From Ovis canadensis (taxonomy: Eukaryota; Chordata; Mammalia; Artiodactyla; Bovidae), in assembly GCF_042477335.2 (NCBI RefSeq), contig NC_091254.1, positions 99,535,001-99,599,000 of the forward strand: a stretch of DNA of 64,000 bases. Reading direction: 5' to 3'. A model generated the notes under the pieces. The model was not told where the DNA came from, made no database searches, and saw only the letters and a list, made by a program, of their open reading frames with translations. Below are positions 1 through 11,519 of this stretch, one piece after another; the first letter of the stretch is position 1, and every line of letters starts with the position of its first letter. The position numbers were made by a program, and so were the translations under genes.

Positions 1-65
1 TCCATCGACCCTCAACTCACTTTCAACATCCCCTCCTGACTTTTCCTCACTCACTGGAGGCCTGG

Positions 66-510
66 GCTGCACGCACGCACACACGCACGTACACACACTG
101 TACACACATTCACACACGCACACACTGTACACACATTCACACACATGCACACACATTCACACATACATGCACACACTAGACACCTTCACACTCATTCACA
201 CACATGCACTGTACACACATTCACACACACTGTACACACATTCACACACGTACACACACTGTACACACATTCACACACGTACACACATGCACACACTGTA
301 CACACATTCACACACATGCACACACATTCACACATACATGCACACACATTCACACACTGTACACACATTCACACATACATGCACACACACTGTAGACACC
401 TTCACACACACACTGTACACACATTCTCACACACACTACACACATCCACACACACGCACACACATACACGCGCGCACACACACCCTGTACACACACTCGC
501 ATACACACAG
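66..510. repeat. CA-rich minisatellite
   Basis: This is a degenerate array of CACA runs broken by short words such as CTGTA, TTCACA and ATGCA, repeated irregularly for about 440 bp. All frames stay open across it because the sequence codes for His/Thr repeats. That openness is a by-product of composition, not a gene. Confidence 0.95.
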
Positions 511-2199
511 ATGGCGGTTCAGCCAAAGTGTTCACATTCATCCTGTCCACTGACCTGACCATCAAATGTGTTCCGGATATAACCCCTCCTCCCCCGCAAA
601 AATAAAACCAAAACAACAGACTCAGACCATTGGCTTACATCATAGCCGTTCATTCACTGAGAGCACTGACCTAGACGCTGTCTGCGCGGGAGAATCAGCT
701 GTGTGGCGGGTTTTCTCACAAGGAGGCGGGAGCCACGACTGAGGCGAAGACGGACCCACACGAGGAGCCACACGCTCTCGGCCGCTCTCGGCAGGTGAAC
801 GCCACGGCCGAGCGGGCAGCCGCAGGGAAAGACCCTCTCCAGTGAGTGTCAGCAGGGTCTGCGCCTGGTCCCGCTTGCAGGCATGAGGGCAAAAAAAAAA
901 AAAAGAAGATGCTGATTCTAAACCAACGTCCTTCCGGGCCGGGCCCCGGGAAGCCCCTGCTCTGGGGGTCTCTGGCGTCTCTCCACGTTGCCATCCCGCC
1001 CGCAGCACCTGTGCTCAGGTGTGTGTGAGCAGACGCCCACCCTGAGCCGTGGGGTGAGCCGCAAGTGACCCTCGCGGTGGAGGAGTGGGCTGATCCCCAT
1101 CACCAGAGGCCAGAGTTGACAGACCTTCGATTTCCAGCTTCCCTTAAAGGAGAAATAGAGCATTTTCCATTTTGGAGCTGGAGACACTTCCTGCCTCTCT
1201 CCCTTTGTACCCGTCTTACACAGTCCAGTGGGGGTGCTGCCTCTCACAAAGGAATTTTAGAAATGCAGTAATTCTTCGGAAATCAAGCAGCGAGGCCGGG
1301 TGTGTCTGTAAGCGGGCTTCACCCGTCCCACCAGATGAGGTGCCTGGGGCACCCTCTGCGGCGTGGCTTCCGTAACCGCTTGTCGGGTGAGCCGGCCAGG
1401 ACCCTGTCTGTGGAATATGGTTCCCGTCTAGGTCAGCGTCTTAGGGGAGAGAAAAGCCCTTGAGCGCGTCTTCACAGAGGTCTCCCTGCTGGGCCTGGCA
1501 GGGGCGCTGTTGAAACTGTTCATCAGGAAACATCTTGGCTCACAAGCTATGTGAGGCCGGGTGCTGGGCTCTGGGATAGGTGCGTGTACATCCGTGGTGT
1601 ACAGACACGGGGGGTGGAGAAGGACAGGGAGGTGGCCAGGTCCCCTGGGGGAGCCAGGTGGTCTGGTAACTCGCTTCTGGGCCCACTTACACCTCACCCT
1701 CCCCCCCGCCACTTTGCAAATCGTCAGTGAGATAGAGACACTCTAAAGCTGCTCCTTCCCTGATAGCTCTAAGCATCCAGGCAAGGCTTGTGAGCCGGAG
1801 GACTTGACGCCCCACACTCCCCTCCCCTCCGTGCAGGGCTCTGCCGGCCAACCACCCTCCACCCCAGAGCAGGTGTAAGGGTCACCCTCAGCACCCACGG
1901 GCTGGTGGGAGGAGGGGACGTCGTCTCCCCAGGGAGGCTGGGGTTCTGTTGTCAAATGAGGGGGCGTAGTCCTGCCACCCCCAAAACTCCTCTCGAGCGG
2001 CCTGCGAGCTGTCGCTGCCTCTGGCCTGCTGAGCAAAAGCCGTCGGGCCACCATCACCAGAAGTAAAAGCGCGAAGCTGCAATTCCAGCCCGGAAAATTG
2101 CAGGACTGATGAGAACCTGGATGGAGTCTGCTATCCACACCCGAGATGGGGCCGCATCATAGAAAGAGGTGAGATGGGCTAGGCAAACGGTCATGCTCT
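511..2199. other. intergenic, nothing recognised
   Basis: GC-rich single-copy sequence. I see no exon with plausible splice sites, no recognisable repeat and no RNA gene. A short A-run lies at 891-904. Confidence 0.6.
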
Positions 2200-2920
2200 T
2201 TTTGAAGAAAGCTGTCTTCCCCATTTGGTTACACAAACGTAGCTTTCTTCAGAAATGGCAACAGACATGGTCAATGAGGTTGTTTTTATCAAAATGTCGA
2301 GTAGCATACAACAATTACAATTAAGCGCCAAAATCCAACCAAAACCAAGCCCTTTAAACAAACTGGAACGCATAAGAAGACATCAGACTGGTGTAAAATG
2401 TGGAGTTGAAACTTTCCGCGATCCCTCGGGTGGTGTCAGTCACAACAGCACAGGGTCTGCGGGAGAAGCCCCTCGGAACCAGAGACAGTCTCCAGAATAA
2501 AGTGCCGTGGGAGCCAGCACCCTGTGTGCTTTTAATAAAGCGGAGAGACGGCCCGGACTCCGACAGCACTTTCTACGTATTTATATTTGGATTGTTGCAT
2601 GTTTAACATAATGCTGTCTATTTTCTGCCTTTTAGGTGCTTAGGCGATTATAACACTTTAACACTGCTCTGAAATAAGTGCTTTTTGTGAGAAGTTCATC
2701 CTCCAGGTTCAGACAGACTGCATTTCCTGGTAAATTTTATTTTGCAATTATTACACGTTTTTTAAAACATCTTCATGCCACAAGATGTGAAGTCCAAAAT
2801 ATTTATGTTCCTGATTGTCAGCCCTTCCTTCTTATAGATGTCGAAGTGAAAGGAAAAAGACAACTCATTTTGTTGAATCAATACAGGCGTATTATCACAG
2901 CAAGATTATAATTCAGGTGC
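2200..2920. promoter_or_regulatory. AT-richer repeat-free block, possible conserved noncoding
   Basis: This block is less CpG-rich than its flanks and free of recognisable repeats. It has several AT-rich patches (around 2,290-2,350 and 2,580-2,900) of the kind seen in conserved noncoding DNA. There is no specific motif evidence. The call rests on composition and position in the presumed SOX1-SPACA7 interval, so it is weak. Confidence 0.25.
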
Positions 2921-5754
2921 ACAAAACCTGCATTTTCCTAGCCCAGCAAGGAAGCGAGTAGGTGCTCAGAGGCACAGCAGGTAACTAATATCAATAAAGT
3001 AGCCCAGCTTTGAGTTCCAACAACAGAGAAGGGGTCAAGCGGCCACCCACAGAAGCGGTGAAAAGCAGAGTTGAGGCCAAAGTCCCCCCTAAGACCACCT
3101 CCCAGCTCTGGAAGAAGCGTCCACCCAGGGACACGCCCACACGCCCTCCCGGCACCCACAGGATGGAGGCGCCTCCAACAACGATGACTGGCTTTCTGTC
3201 CGGAGCAGGCAGGAGATGGGCATCAGCACCCCCTCTGACACCCCGTCTCTCTGCGGCTCTCGCCCCAAGCATCTCGGCCGCCCACCCATCACCTGGCACC
3301 CCGTCTCCTCCTCATCCCTCTCCATGCTGGGGTCTCTCTTCACGGCCGTGATCCCTGTTCCAGAAACGACCGTGTAATAGGACAGAAGAGACCTCAGTCA
3401 CACTCGAGGAAAGCAGTCTTCGCAGTGTCTAAGCTCACTTCTGAACGTATGGAATGTACGTGTACTTTGAATATAAATGCTATGTGTATGCTGGCTTCCA
3501 GAGTCGGTCTCTAGAACTTCAGCTCCACGCAGAGTTCCCTCCGATGAGTCAACAGCAGACCCCAGGTATAGGACGTCTATGGGCTGCTGACCCAGCGAGA
3601 CTCTGAGTGTGCAGGGCCAGCGTTCAGAGAGGAGAAAGTGCCGTGTTCACCAGCAGAGGCATGGGCTGACCCTGACCTGGGCCACAAAGGGCCCCCAGGG
3701 TGACAGTGGCGACCCCAGGGTATTCCCAGGGAAGCCCACAAGGCCCGGGCCCCACACAAGGAGGTTGTGCAGAGGTTATGAGAGTCTGGGTTTAGTTTAA
3801 GGAAATCAAGACGCTGTTTTCAGGTGTGAGTCATCACAAGGCTCCCTCAGAAGAACATCTCATCCTGAGGGCATCTGCATGCGGCCCCCGCTCGGCACCA
3901 GGCCGGGCCTCCAGCTGTCTGCCCTGGGGCGAGCGGCCTCAGTCGCGGGCACCAGGCTGGCCTGTGAGCAGGTGGGTGTGTGCCAACTGGAGTCACAGGG
4001 CCATGTGTCCAAGTCCCCAGACAGCCTGGGGGCGGCACGGCTGGGGCCCCGGTTGGCCGGCACTGTGCACTCGATCCCCGGGGCCAGGGCTGGATAGGAC
4101 CACCACCCAGCATGGCGCCGCCAGGACCCTCAGGGACAGAGCGTCTGGGCGCGGCTCCAGCCGGGTCCTGGCCTGACGGCTCCACAGCCGTCACCCCCGT
4201 GGGTGAGGTCCGCCGGGGAGCGGGCACGTCCAGGCACTCATCACGCCGCGCTCCCAGCCTCCCCGCCCGCCTCTGCCCCTTTCTCCCCCAACCCCTGAGC
4301 CGACCTCTGACTCCACACCCTCTGAGAACACAGCTGCCTCCTGGGGATGGGGCCAGGGAGGCTCGGAATGCATCGGGGTGTCTGTCTCCACCCTTCTTAG
4401 GGGATTCAGAAGCCAGGAAGGTGCTCCTTAAGTCTCAGGTCTCAGGTCTCAGGTCTCTGCAAGGGTCCCGGGCACGTCCAGCGCCCTAAGCACCCGGGGT
4501 CTCGCCCTGCCATCAACACCGGCTCTGAGCAGCATGCAGGGACCGAGGACAGACTCGCCGGGCCTGCTCTCCAGGCCTCGGTGCCAGTGGGTCTGGGTGG
4601 GCGCTGGGCCTCTTGGCCGGGATCCCGCCACACATGGAGTCGGCAGTGCCTGGGGTCGGGGCAGCCCCCTTTGCAGGCGGCCCTGGACGCTCACAGCACT
4701 TTCCAGGTGGTGCCCACCAGCCACTGCCCCTAGGCCTGCCCAAGCCTGCGACATCACCGCCCACCTGGGCTTCTTCCTTGCAGACCCAGCCTGTGCTGTG
4801 CACGTGAACCCGTGCTCCTTAAGTGAAGGGAGCTGCCTGCTTTTTAAAAGAAGACGCGGAAGCTGCCCTCCAAACCTTGGGGATAACCCTCTGCTCTGTC
4901 GTGTGGCGGCAGCGGCTCCAGCTGTGTTTGCAGGTGACAGAGCCCTGTCTGTGGAGTCTGTGGCTCTAGCAGGCTGCCCTACCTGACTCCGTGTCTCGAC
5001 CCCACAGACGCTGATTCCGGGCAAGTGTCTGCCAGGCTTGGTCCACCAGGGGCCCTCGGGGGCCTGCCCTCCAGAGTGGCCGAGGTAAGACCACCCGCCA
5101 CAGGGCTGCTTTAGTTCTGTGATGTGGACGAGAGACCGTGTGAATCCCCCAATCCCTAACCCCCCATCCCCAACTCACGGGGACCCCCGCTTGGAGCTTC
5201 TTCTCTTCAGCGACGCCTGTTTGCATGCGAGCTCCCCTGGGTTGTCCCCAGTGCACACCCTCACGGGGCGGGGGCACTCCCCCAGCGACCTGTGGGGCCA
5301 CGGAGACCCAAGAAGACTGCTCTTCCAGCTCTTAGAGGCTCCGAAGCTTCTTAACAGGCTCCTGGCCTCTGCAAACGGAACTGGGGACATTTATCAGCAT
5401 GAGGTCGACACCGGCTCGGGTTAGGTGTTAAGGCAAGCCTGGTGGATGTGGCAGGAAGGGGCCCTCGGGGCCATGAGATTGCACGTGCCTCCCACGGCTG
5501 GGCCAGGGACTCCGGACTCTGTCTCATGGGCCTGTGAACCCCCTGAGAGCCAGTGGCAAATGCCCATGGGCCACTCCACGAGGACCCAGACGGTCAGAAA
5601 GGACACCCCATCACTGTGCCTGCAGCCCCCGAGGCCCCCAGCCCGGCCATGCTCGGCTCCAAGGCCGCCCGGGTGGCTGCACGGGGCTCTGTGACCACCA
5701 TTCACGGGGCTGGCTTGTACCGAAAGCCAGTCCTTTCTGGCTCAGCAGACTCCA
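2921..5754. other. intergenic, nothing recognised
   Basis: GC-rich, apparently single-copy DNA. Open frames here are short and lack splice-site or protein-family support. The only local structure noted is four head-to-tail copies of a CTCAGGT-like heptamer at about 4,433-4,455. Confidence 0.6.
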
Positions 5755-6060
5755 GGCCGCCTCTGGTGATTTTCGTTGCTTTAATTTAATTGACTTTAAA
5801 AGGCCGGCAGCGTATTGGTAAACTCGCTCCCCGGTCACATCTCCGGGAGGGTTAACGACCTGCCCAATTACAGGAGGGGTCCTGACCTGCACCTGGTAAT
5901 TAAAATTGCTAATCACCCGCAGTTATCTGGCCGGGCTTTAGAGGCTGAAGAGCCGTTTGACCCTTCGCCCGCCGCGGGAACAATCTTTGCTGTCCGCCGC
6001 CGGGCGCTTGGCCCAGCTCGCCCGGCCCATTAAGGGCTCCTAATGGGGAGCAACAAAGGG
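5755..6060. promoter_or_regulatory. candidate developmental enhancer (homeodomain/SOX-like sites)
   Basis: A repeat-free block that differs sharply in texture from its neighbours. It contains a dense homeodomain-type cluster at 5,897-5,915 (TAATTAAAATTGCTAATCA), further TTAATTTAATTG and CCATTAAG/CTAATGG words, and SOX-like ACAAT and ACAAAG cores near 5,980 and 6,053. Such clusters are typical of conserved noncoding elements around SOX1-class genes. The enhancer role is inferred; conservation could not be measured here. Confidence 0.45.
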
Positions 6061-6156
6061 TCCGCGACATCTGCGGGGGCGCAGGCCCCAGGTCTGCGGC
6101 ACAGGTGCCTCGCGAGGCTGCCAGGAACGCGGGCCGGGAGACGGGCAGCAATTAGG

Positions 6157-6285
6157 CGGCTGTGTTTCTGCAGAGCTGGCAGCCGGCCTCCAGCCTCCCC
6201 TGGGTCCCAGCCCCCCGGGGAGGGGACGCGGGCGCCTTTTGTCCCAAAGGGCGCTTGGTCAAAGGCGCTGAACGCGGGTTTTTCT
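6157..6285. repeat. dispersed duplication, copy A
   Basis: This segment recurs at 7,387-7,525 in the same orientation. Both contain GCAGAGCTGGCAG, GCCGGCCTCCAG, a CCCAGCCCCCC run and CTTTTGTCC, followed by GGCGCTTGGTCAAA and GGGTTTTT. It does not match a transposon family I know, so it looks like a local segmental duplication. Confidence 0.8.
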
Positions 6286-6751
6286 TCTCCTTTTTTTTAA
6301 TGAAGCTTCTCCCTGCTCCCATGCAAGTGGAGAGGCTGGGAAGGCTTGACTTCAGCGGGGAGATGGGGGCTTTCCACTGTCACTCTTGAGAGATCGTGTC
6401 TGGTTGAAGGGTGCACGGACCAGACGCTGCATTCAGGCCCCCAGATGGTGGCCCCCACAGCCCCCCGGCGTCAGCACGGCTCCTGAAAACACACCTCCTC
6501 CATGCAGCCCCCTTCTCGGCGTTTAGAGGTGAGATGGTGCCAGTTTAGAAATCCGCACTCCGAGTGGCCTCGACCGCTTTGAGCATAAAAGCAGTGTAAG
6601 TCAGTCTATGAGCAAAAGATCCTTTCCAAATCTGGTGGGTCTCAATGTAGCCGAGAATGAGTAACTCATCAGTGGAGCTTTAGACTCGTCAGTGTTAGCA
6701 GCTCTTCCATGTTAGGTTGGTAACTGCCTCTCAAGAAACTGCCGCTTGTCT
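6286..6751. other. intergenic, nothing recognised
   Basis: Single-copy sequence with a T-run near 6,290. No gene or repeat recognised. Confidence 0.5.
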
Positions 6752-6910
6752 GGACTTCCCTGGTGGTCCAGAGGTTAAGAATCCACCCGCCAGGGCAGGG
6801 GACGTGGATTTGACCCCTAGTCCGGGAGGATTCAGCATGCTTCAGGGCAGCTGAGCCCCTAAGTCACGACTAGAAAGTCGCCCCCATGCAGGAGCAAAGA
6901 CCGAGTGTAA
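6752..6910 (+). mobile_element. CHR-type tRNA-derived SINE
   Basis: It starts with the hallmark GGACTTCCCTGGTGGTCCAG, followed by GAGGTTAAGAATCC and a degenerate tRNA B-box-like segment. Cetartiodactyl CHR/SINE2-class elements begin this way. It is diverged and has no clear tail. Confidence 0.75.
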
Positions 6911-7205
6911 CCGGAAAGGCGATAAGAGTAACAGGGGCCACTACTCGCCACACCGCTGGAGCGCCGGAGCAGCTTATCCGCATTCCCTGGAAAAACGCTC
7001 ACCCTTTTTCCAACCACATGTTGGAGGGAAGCTAAACTGCCTTATACCTCAACCAAAGCAACATAATTAAGGAAGAGAGGAGCATTCGGCACCCTTCTCG
7101 CTAAGTCACACATTAAAAAGACTTGCAAACATGTAAACCAAGACTATCCTCATTAAATTTCATTTCAGTTTGGAAAACATCACTTTTCATAAAATTATGC
7201 TACTT

Positions 7206-7388
7206 CAGTTCAGTTCAGTTGCTCAGTCGACCGACTCTGCGACCCCATGGACCGCAGCACACCAGGCCTCCCTGTCCATCACCAACTCCCGGAGCTCGTT
7301 CAGACTCAGGTCCATCGAGTCGGTGATGCCATCTGACCACCTCATCCTCTGTCGACCCCTCTCCTCCCGCCCTCAGTCCTTCCCGACG
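7206..7388 (-). mobile_element. BovB (RTE) LINE 3' end fragment, antisense
   Basis: The segment begins with the reverse complement of the BovB 3' terminus (repeated CAGTT) and continues with CCTCCCTGTCCATCACCAAC and CATCCTCTGTCG, all diagnostic of BovB. The copy is 5'-truncated. The break point abuts the duplicated copy B at 7,387. Confidence 0.9.
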
Positions 7389-7525
7389 GCTGTGTTTGTG
7401 CAGAGCTGGCAGCTGCGCTGAGCAGCCGGCCTCCAGGCTTCACTGGACCCCAGCCCCCCAAGGAGGGGCTGCCAGGGCCTTTTGTCCTGAAAGGCGCTTG
7501 GTCAAAATCCCTGAACGTGGGTTTT
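7387..7525. repeat. dispersed duplication, copy B
   Basis: This is the second copy of 6,157-6,285. It carries about 13 extra bases after GAGCTGGCAG and scattered substitutions. It begins exactly where the BovB fragment is truncated, with the shared word CGGC at the junction, and is followed by AT-rich low-complexity DNA to about 7,618. Confidence 0.8.
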
Positions 7526-7618
7526 TATATTTATATAGTTATATTTACCTTGTATGATTTATTATGATTATAAATAAATATTTTAAATTATTAGTTCTAA
7601 TATCTATTATTGTAACTA

Positions 7619-7813
7619 TGAAAGTGAAAGTCACTCAGTCATGTCTGACTCTTTGCAACCCCATGGACTAAACAGTCCATGGAATTCTCTAGGCCAGAAT
7701 ACTGTAGTGGGTAGCCTTCCCCTTCTCCAGGGGCTCTTTGCAACCCAGGGACCCAACCCAGGCCTCCCGCATTGCAGGCAGATTCTTTACCAGCTGAGCC
7801 ACCAGGGAAGCCC
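7619..7813 (-). mobile_element. Bov-tA/Bov-A-type SINE, antisense
   Basis: It runs from GAAAGTGAAAGTCACTCAGTC through CATGTCTGACTCTTTGCAAC to CTGAGCCACCAGGGAAGCC, the reverse complement of a Bov-tA SINE. A second short stretch of the same type follows to about 7,858. Confidence 0.9.
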
Positions 7814-8210
7814 AAGAATCCTGGAGGGGGTAGCCTGCCCCTTCTCCGGCGGACTGTAACTATAGATAGGTATAAGTCGCGCAAACAAGAGCTGTCTGGC
7901 GTCTCAGTAGCTGTGGAGGGTGCAACGCTGCCCACAGGCTAAAGCATTTGAGAAGCACCGCTCCCCACCCGGAGTCGGCACCACCAAACCGCCAGTGGCA
8001 GAAAGGGGCTTATCTGTGAAACAGGAATAGGCTTGTGGCTGCCAAGGGGAGGGAGTGGGGAGGGGTAGACGGGGGGTTGGGGGTTAGCAGATGCAGAAGA
8101 TCATATACAGGACGGATAAAGAACAGGTCCAACCGTGGAGCCCAGCGAGCTACGTTCAGCATCCTGTGATAAACCGTAAGGGTAAAGAATACGAACGGGG
8201 ATGTACACGC

Positions 8211-8412
8211 GGGCTTCCCAGGCAGCTCAGTAGTAGAGAACCCGTCTGCCAATGCAGGAGACACAAGAGACACAGGTTTGATGACCGGGTTGGGAAGATC
8301 CCCTGGATGAGGGCCTGGCAGCCCACTCCAGTGTTCCTGCCTGGAGAATCCCCTGGACAGAGGCGCCTGGCGAATGCAGTCACAGGGTTGTAAAGAGTGG
8401 GACCCGGCTGAG
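8211..8412 (+). mobile_element. Bov-tA SINE
   Basis: It starts GGGCTTCCCAGGCAGCTCAG, contains the tRNA-derived box and the CCCACTCCAGTGTTCCTGCC body of Bov-tA, and decays after GGGTTGTAAAGAGT. It is diverged but complete in outline. Confidence 0.85.
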
Positions 8413-8841
8413 AACCAACACTTCGACGCTTTCATCACTCATCTCGAGAGCTATTAACCTTGTACCTGGGTTACCGGGAGCAGACTTTCTATAGAGTCCC
8501 TTCTCCCACACCACAGGCCATGGTTTTCTCTCTTGCTGAATGTGCATTTTTCCTGTACGTATTTTACTTAAAATTCTCAAGTTCAGGGTTCAGGATGATC
8601 AGAATCTCTGTTTCCATCCTGGCCACCTGCAAAGCATTCCTTCCTTTCCCTCTTTTAAGGTCATGAGCAGGAGGAGACGTGCAGGGCCCTCCGCTCACAT
8701 GCCTCCAGAGGCATTAATAAGGCTCCTGGACCAAGAGTGAAACATCGGTATTCATCATCACCAAGAATGAAAGAATGGTATTCACTGTGCAGTTCTTATG
8801 CTAAACTGTTGATCTCCTCATCAGGAATCCCTGAAGGGAAT
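8413..8841. other. intergenic, nothing recognised
   Basis: Short stretch between two transposon insertions with no recognisable feature. Confidence 0.5.
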
Positions 8842-9366
8842 GGGCCAACCTAGACAGTATATTAAAAAGCAGAGACATCACTTTGCCAACAAAGGTCCGT
8901 CTAGTCAAAGCTATGGTTTTTCCAGTGGTCATGTATGGATGTGAGAGTTGGACTATAAAGAAAGCTGAGTGCTGACGAATTGATGCTTTTGAACTGTGGT
9001 GTTGGAGAAGACTCTTGAGAGTCCAAGTCTTGCCGTCCAAGGGACTGCAAGATCCAACCAGTCCATCCTAAAGGAGATCAGTCCTGGGTGTTCATTGGAG
9101 AGACTGATGCTGAAGCTGAAGCTCCAATACTTTGGCCACCTGATGTGAAGAGCTGACTCATTGGAAAAGACCCTGATGATGGGAGGGGTTGGGGGCAGGA
9201 GGAGAAGGGGACGACAGAGGACGAGATGGCTGGATGGCATCACCAACTCAATGGACGTGAGTCTGAGTGAACTCCGGGAGTTGGTGATGGGCAGGGAGGC
9301 CTGGTGTGCTGCAATTCATGGGGTCGCAAAGAGTCGAACACGACTGAGCGACTGGACTAAACTGAG
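8842..9366 (+). mobile_element. BovB LINE, 3' 0.5 kb
   Basis: Sense-strand 3' part of BovB. It encodes the end of the reverse-transcriptase ORF (a broken frame reading [12 protein letters not shown]-like) and runs to the GACTGAGCGACTGGACTAAACTGA terminus (split here as GACTGAGCGACTGG then ACTAAACTGA). Stops and indels make it dead. It is 5'-truncated, as is usual for target-primed insertion. Confidence 0.92.
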
Positions 9367-9780
9367 GGGGTCACTTTGGTGAGGTGGCCCCTGCAGTTGA
9401 GCCAGCGGAGGCCAGGGGGGCAGGGTTCTGGGCAGACGTGCAGCGTCCCTCAGAACAGTGTCCCCAGCAGGCTCCACACACACAGGCCCCCGGGAGCCCG
9501 CCTGCCCCTGAGCAGGCACTGTTCCCACATCCCAGGGGGAAATGAGCGCGGACGTTTGGAAACCAGGTGCCGTTGGGGCTGGGCCTCCACCAGGCTGTCC
9601 CAGGGACGCCTGAGCTCGATCACCACCTCCAGGGGCTCCAGGCCGAGACCAGCCCAGGGCTGTCTGGGACCCAGGCTGTCCGCAGACACAGGTGCCCATG
9701 CCCTCCGGCGGCCCAGCCGCCCTCTCATCCCTAGTCAGAGGCTGTGGGGAAACTGCTTTGCGGGAGGCAGGCGGGAGGCA
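9367..9780. other. intergenic, nothing recognised
   Basis: GC-rich stretch. Overlapping open frames reflect composition only. Confidence 0.5.
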
Positions 9781-10120
9781 ATTCCCTGTGATTGATAGCA
9801 CTAAATATGAAACCGCATGTACCTTACCCTGGGAGCGGGGAATCAGAGGCTCATTGTTAGTGGGGAGATGAATGGAACTTGAGATAACCTTGGCAAATTA
9901 GGCATATGTTAGCATCAGGCTTTGTCACTAAGCAGGCTATAAATTACAGGCATATTGTAAGTCCGTAAACTCTTCTAATGAAGTGAATGACAGTGGTAAT
10001 TCAATGCGGGACATGCTAGCTTAACCCTTTTAAGAAATTAGCCCCAGGTCACTACGATGCTACAAGGCAAGATGCCTGCGAAGTTAGAGTTTAATACCTC
10101 CTGAGGGACCATGGGCAGCG
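9781..10120. promoter_or_regulatory. candidate conserved noncoding element
   Basis: Repeat-free, CpG-poor DNA with enhancer-like content. Features include TGATTGATAG and GATAAC/GATAGAAA (GATA/PBX-like), CTATAAATTA, GGTAATTCAATG (homeodomain-like) and CATTGTTAG (SOX-like). The sharp contrast with GC-rich flanks is the main evidence. Function is inferred. Confidence 0.35.
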
Positions 10121-10559
10121 AGATAGAAACATCTGATTAAGCGCTCCCGCAGATGGGAAACACAAGTTCCAGGCCCTGTGGGCAACTGTATTATTCCACA
10201 GTTCATTCTTTTAGGAGTGTTTTCCTCCCGCTTGACGTCTTCACTACAGCCCTTGCCCTTGGAACGGTCGCACTGACTGTACGAGGGGTGAGCCCGGGGC
10301 GCCATGCATTTCTGCGTGATTACTGAGCGCGTGGGGTGTCTTGTGTGCTTGGGGGCCAAAGGCTCAGACACTCTAACCAGAAACAGGGGCAGAGCTCCAT
10401 ACAGAGGCACCACGGGCAGTGTCCTGCTGCCGTCACGAAGTGGGATTCATCAATAAAACCAAGGTGCCAAGGCAGCCCCGTGCATTTCGCAGCCATTCCC
10501 GACAGGTGGGCCGCTGGCGACAGCCGCACGGGGGCTGGGGCGCGGTTTCAGAACGTGCT
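10121..10559. other. intergenic, nothing recognised
   Basis: Single-copy DNA of mixed composition. No gene or transposon recognised. Confidence 0.5.
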
Positions 10560-10720
10560 GTATATCGGAGTAAAAGTTGCACGTAGAAATAGCTGACAAA
10601 TCGGGGTTGATCAAAAGAAAACTTTAAATTCAGATGGGAAAATTAAAGGTAATATGCCATGATTTAACGTGTGTTGACATAGCGAAAAGCCTTCTTCCGT
10701 TCTTATTCAGATGGAAGTAA
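10560..10720. promoter_or_regulatory. candidate conserved noncoding element
   Basis: AT-richer repeat-free block with TTGATCAAAAG at 10,607-10,617 (close to a TCF/LEF site), AAATTAAAGG, CATGATTTAACG and TGACAAAT. This may be a regulatory element. The evidence is motif texture only. Confidence 0.3.
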
Positions 10721-11489
10721 CGCAGCACAGCACCCGGAGATATGATTACGGTGCCGCAGGTCCCGCTCTGGCGCCTAGCGTCACCAAACGAAGGGTTTTC
10801 AGAGCAGATCGCCCCTGTGTGGGTGCCCTTTCCCTCTTACAGAACACAGTTATCTTGTCCGGTAGGTGTTCAGGGATCATGTGCTTTTTATTTCCCTCAT
10901 CTTGGGGCCAGCACTCTGCAGCTGTCCGCCACGGCGAGGAATTCCAGGCAGATGATTCGATGCCTGCAGCTCTTACGTGAGCAGATCGTAGCTGGCATCA
11001 TTTCCTCTGCCGCCAGCAGAAGGTGTCCACGGAACACTGTCAAGCTGAACTGAAGAATTCATGCTACCAGGGAAAGCGTAATTTCAATATTCCAGCCGTG
11101 TCTTTCCTCAGGTGGCCTTCAAGGGTCTTGACCAAAAATGTTGGATGCGAGTCTGTGTTAGCAATGTATGAACTGGGATCACTAAAGAATCTGAATCATT
11201 TGCCTCGAAACCTAAGTCAGGGAAACAAGCGCTGAAGCTGCCGTGTGCCGTTATTTGGGAAACTATACACAGAGTGTATCTCTATACGCTCTGAACTGTG
11301 GGGTTGCTACACTTCTCTGGGGCTGCACAGACCGCTGCATTAAACCGGACCTTCATGCTTGTCAACAGGCATCCTTTCAGGCTGTGGGCGGAACAGATGT
11401 CTTCCTCCGGGAGGTCAGTCTTGAGGGGCACTGGCCCGGCCGCCCCCCCCCACCGGCTTCAGGCCCCTCCTGACCTAGGCGACAGGTAT
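10721..11489. other. intergenic, nothing recognised
   Basis: Single-copy DNA. Two overlapping open frames of about 100 codons lack splice sites or family resemblance. Confidence 0.5.
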
Positions 11490-11519
11490 GGGTCAGGGTC
11501 AGGGTCAGGGAGGGAGGGA
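11490..11519 (+). repeat. TCAGGG hexamer repeat, predicted G-quadruplex
   Basis: GGGTCA occurs three times in tandem and is followed by GGGAGGGAGGG, giving six closely spaced runs of three G. The TCAGGG unit is a known variant form of the vertebrate telomeric repeat. An interstitial telomere-like origin is only a possibility. Confidence 0.7.

Noticed and set aside
145-558. Long open frames coding for His/Thr-rich peptides
   Set aside because: They lie wholly inside a CA-rich repeat where stops cannot occur easily; no start context, splice sites or family.
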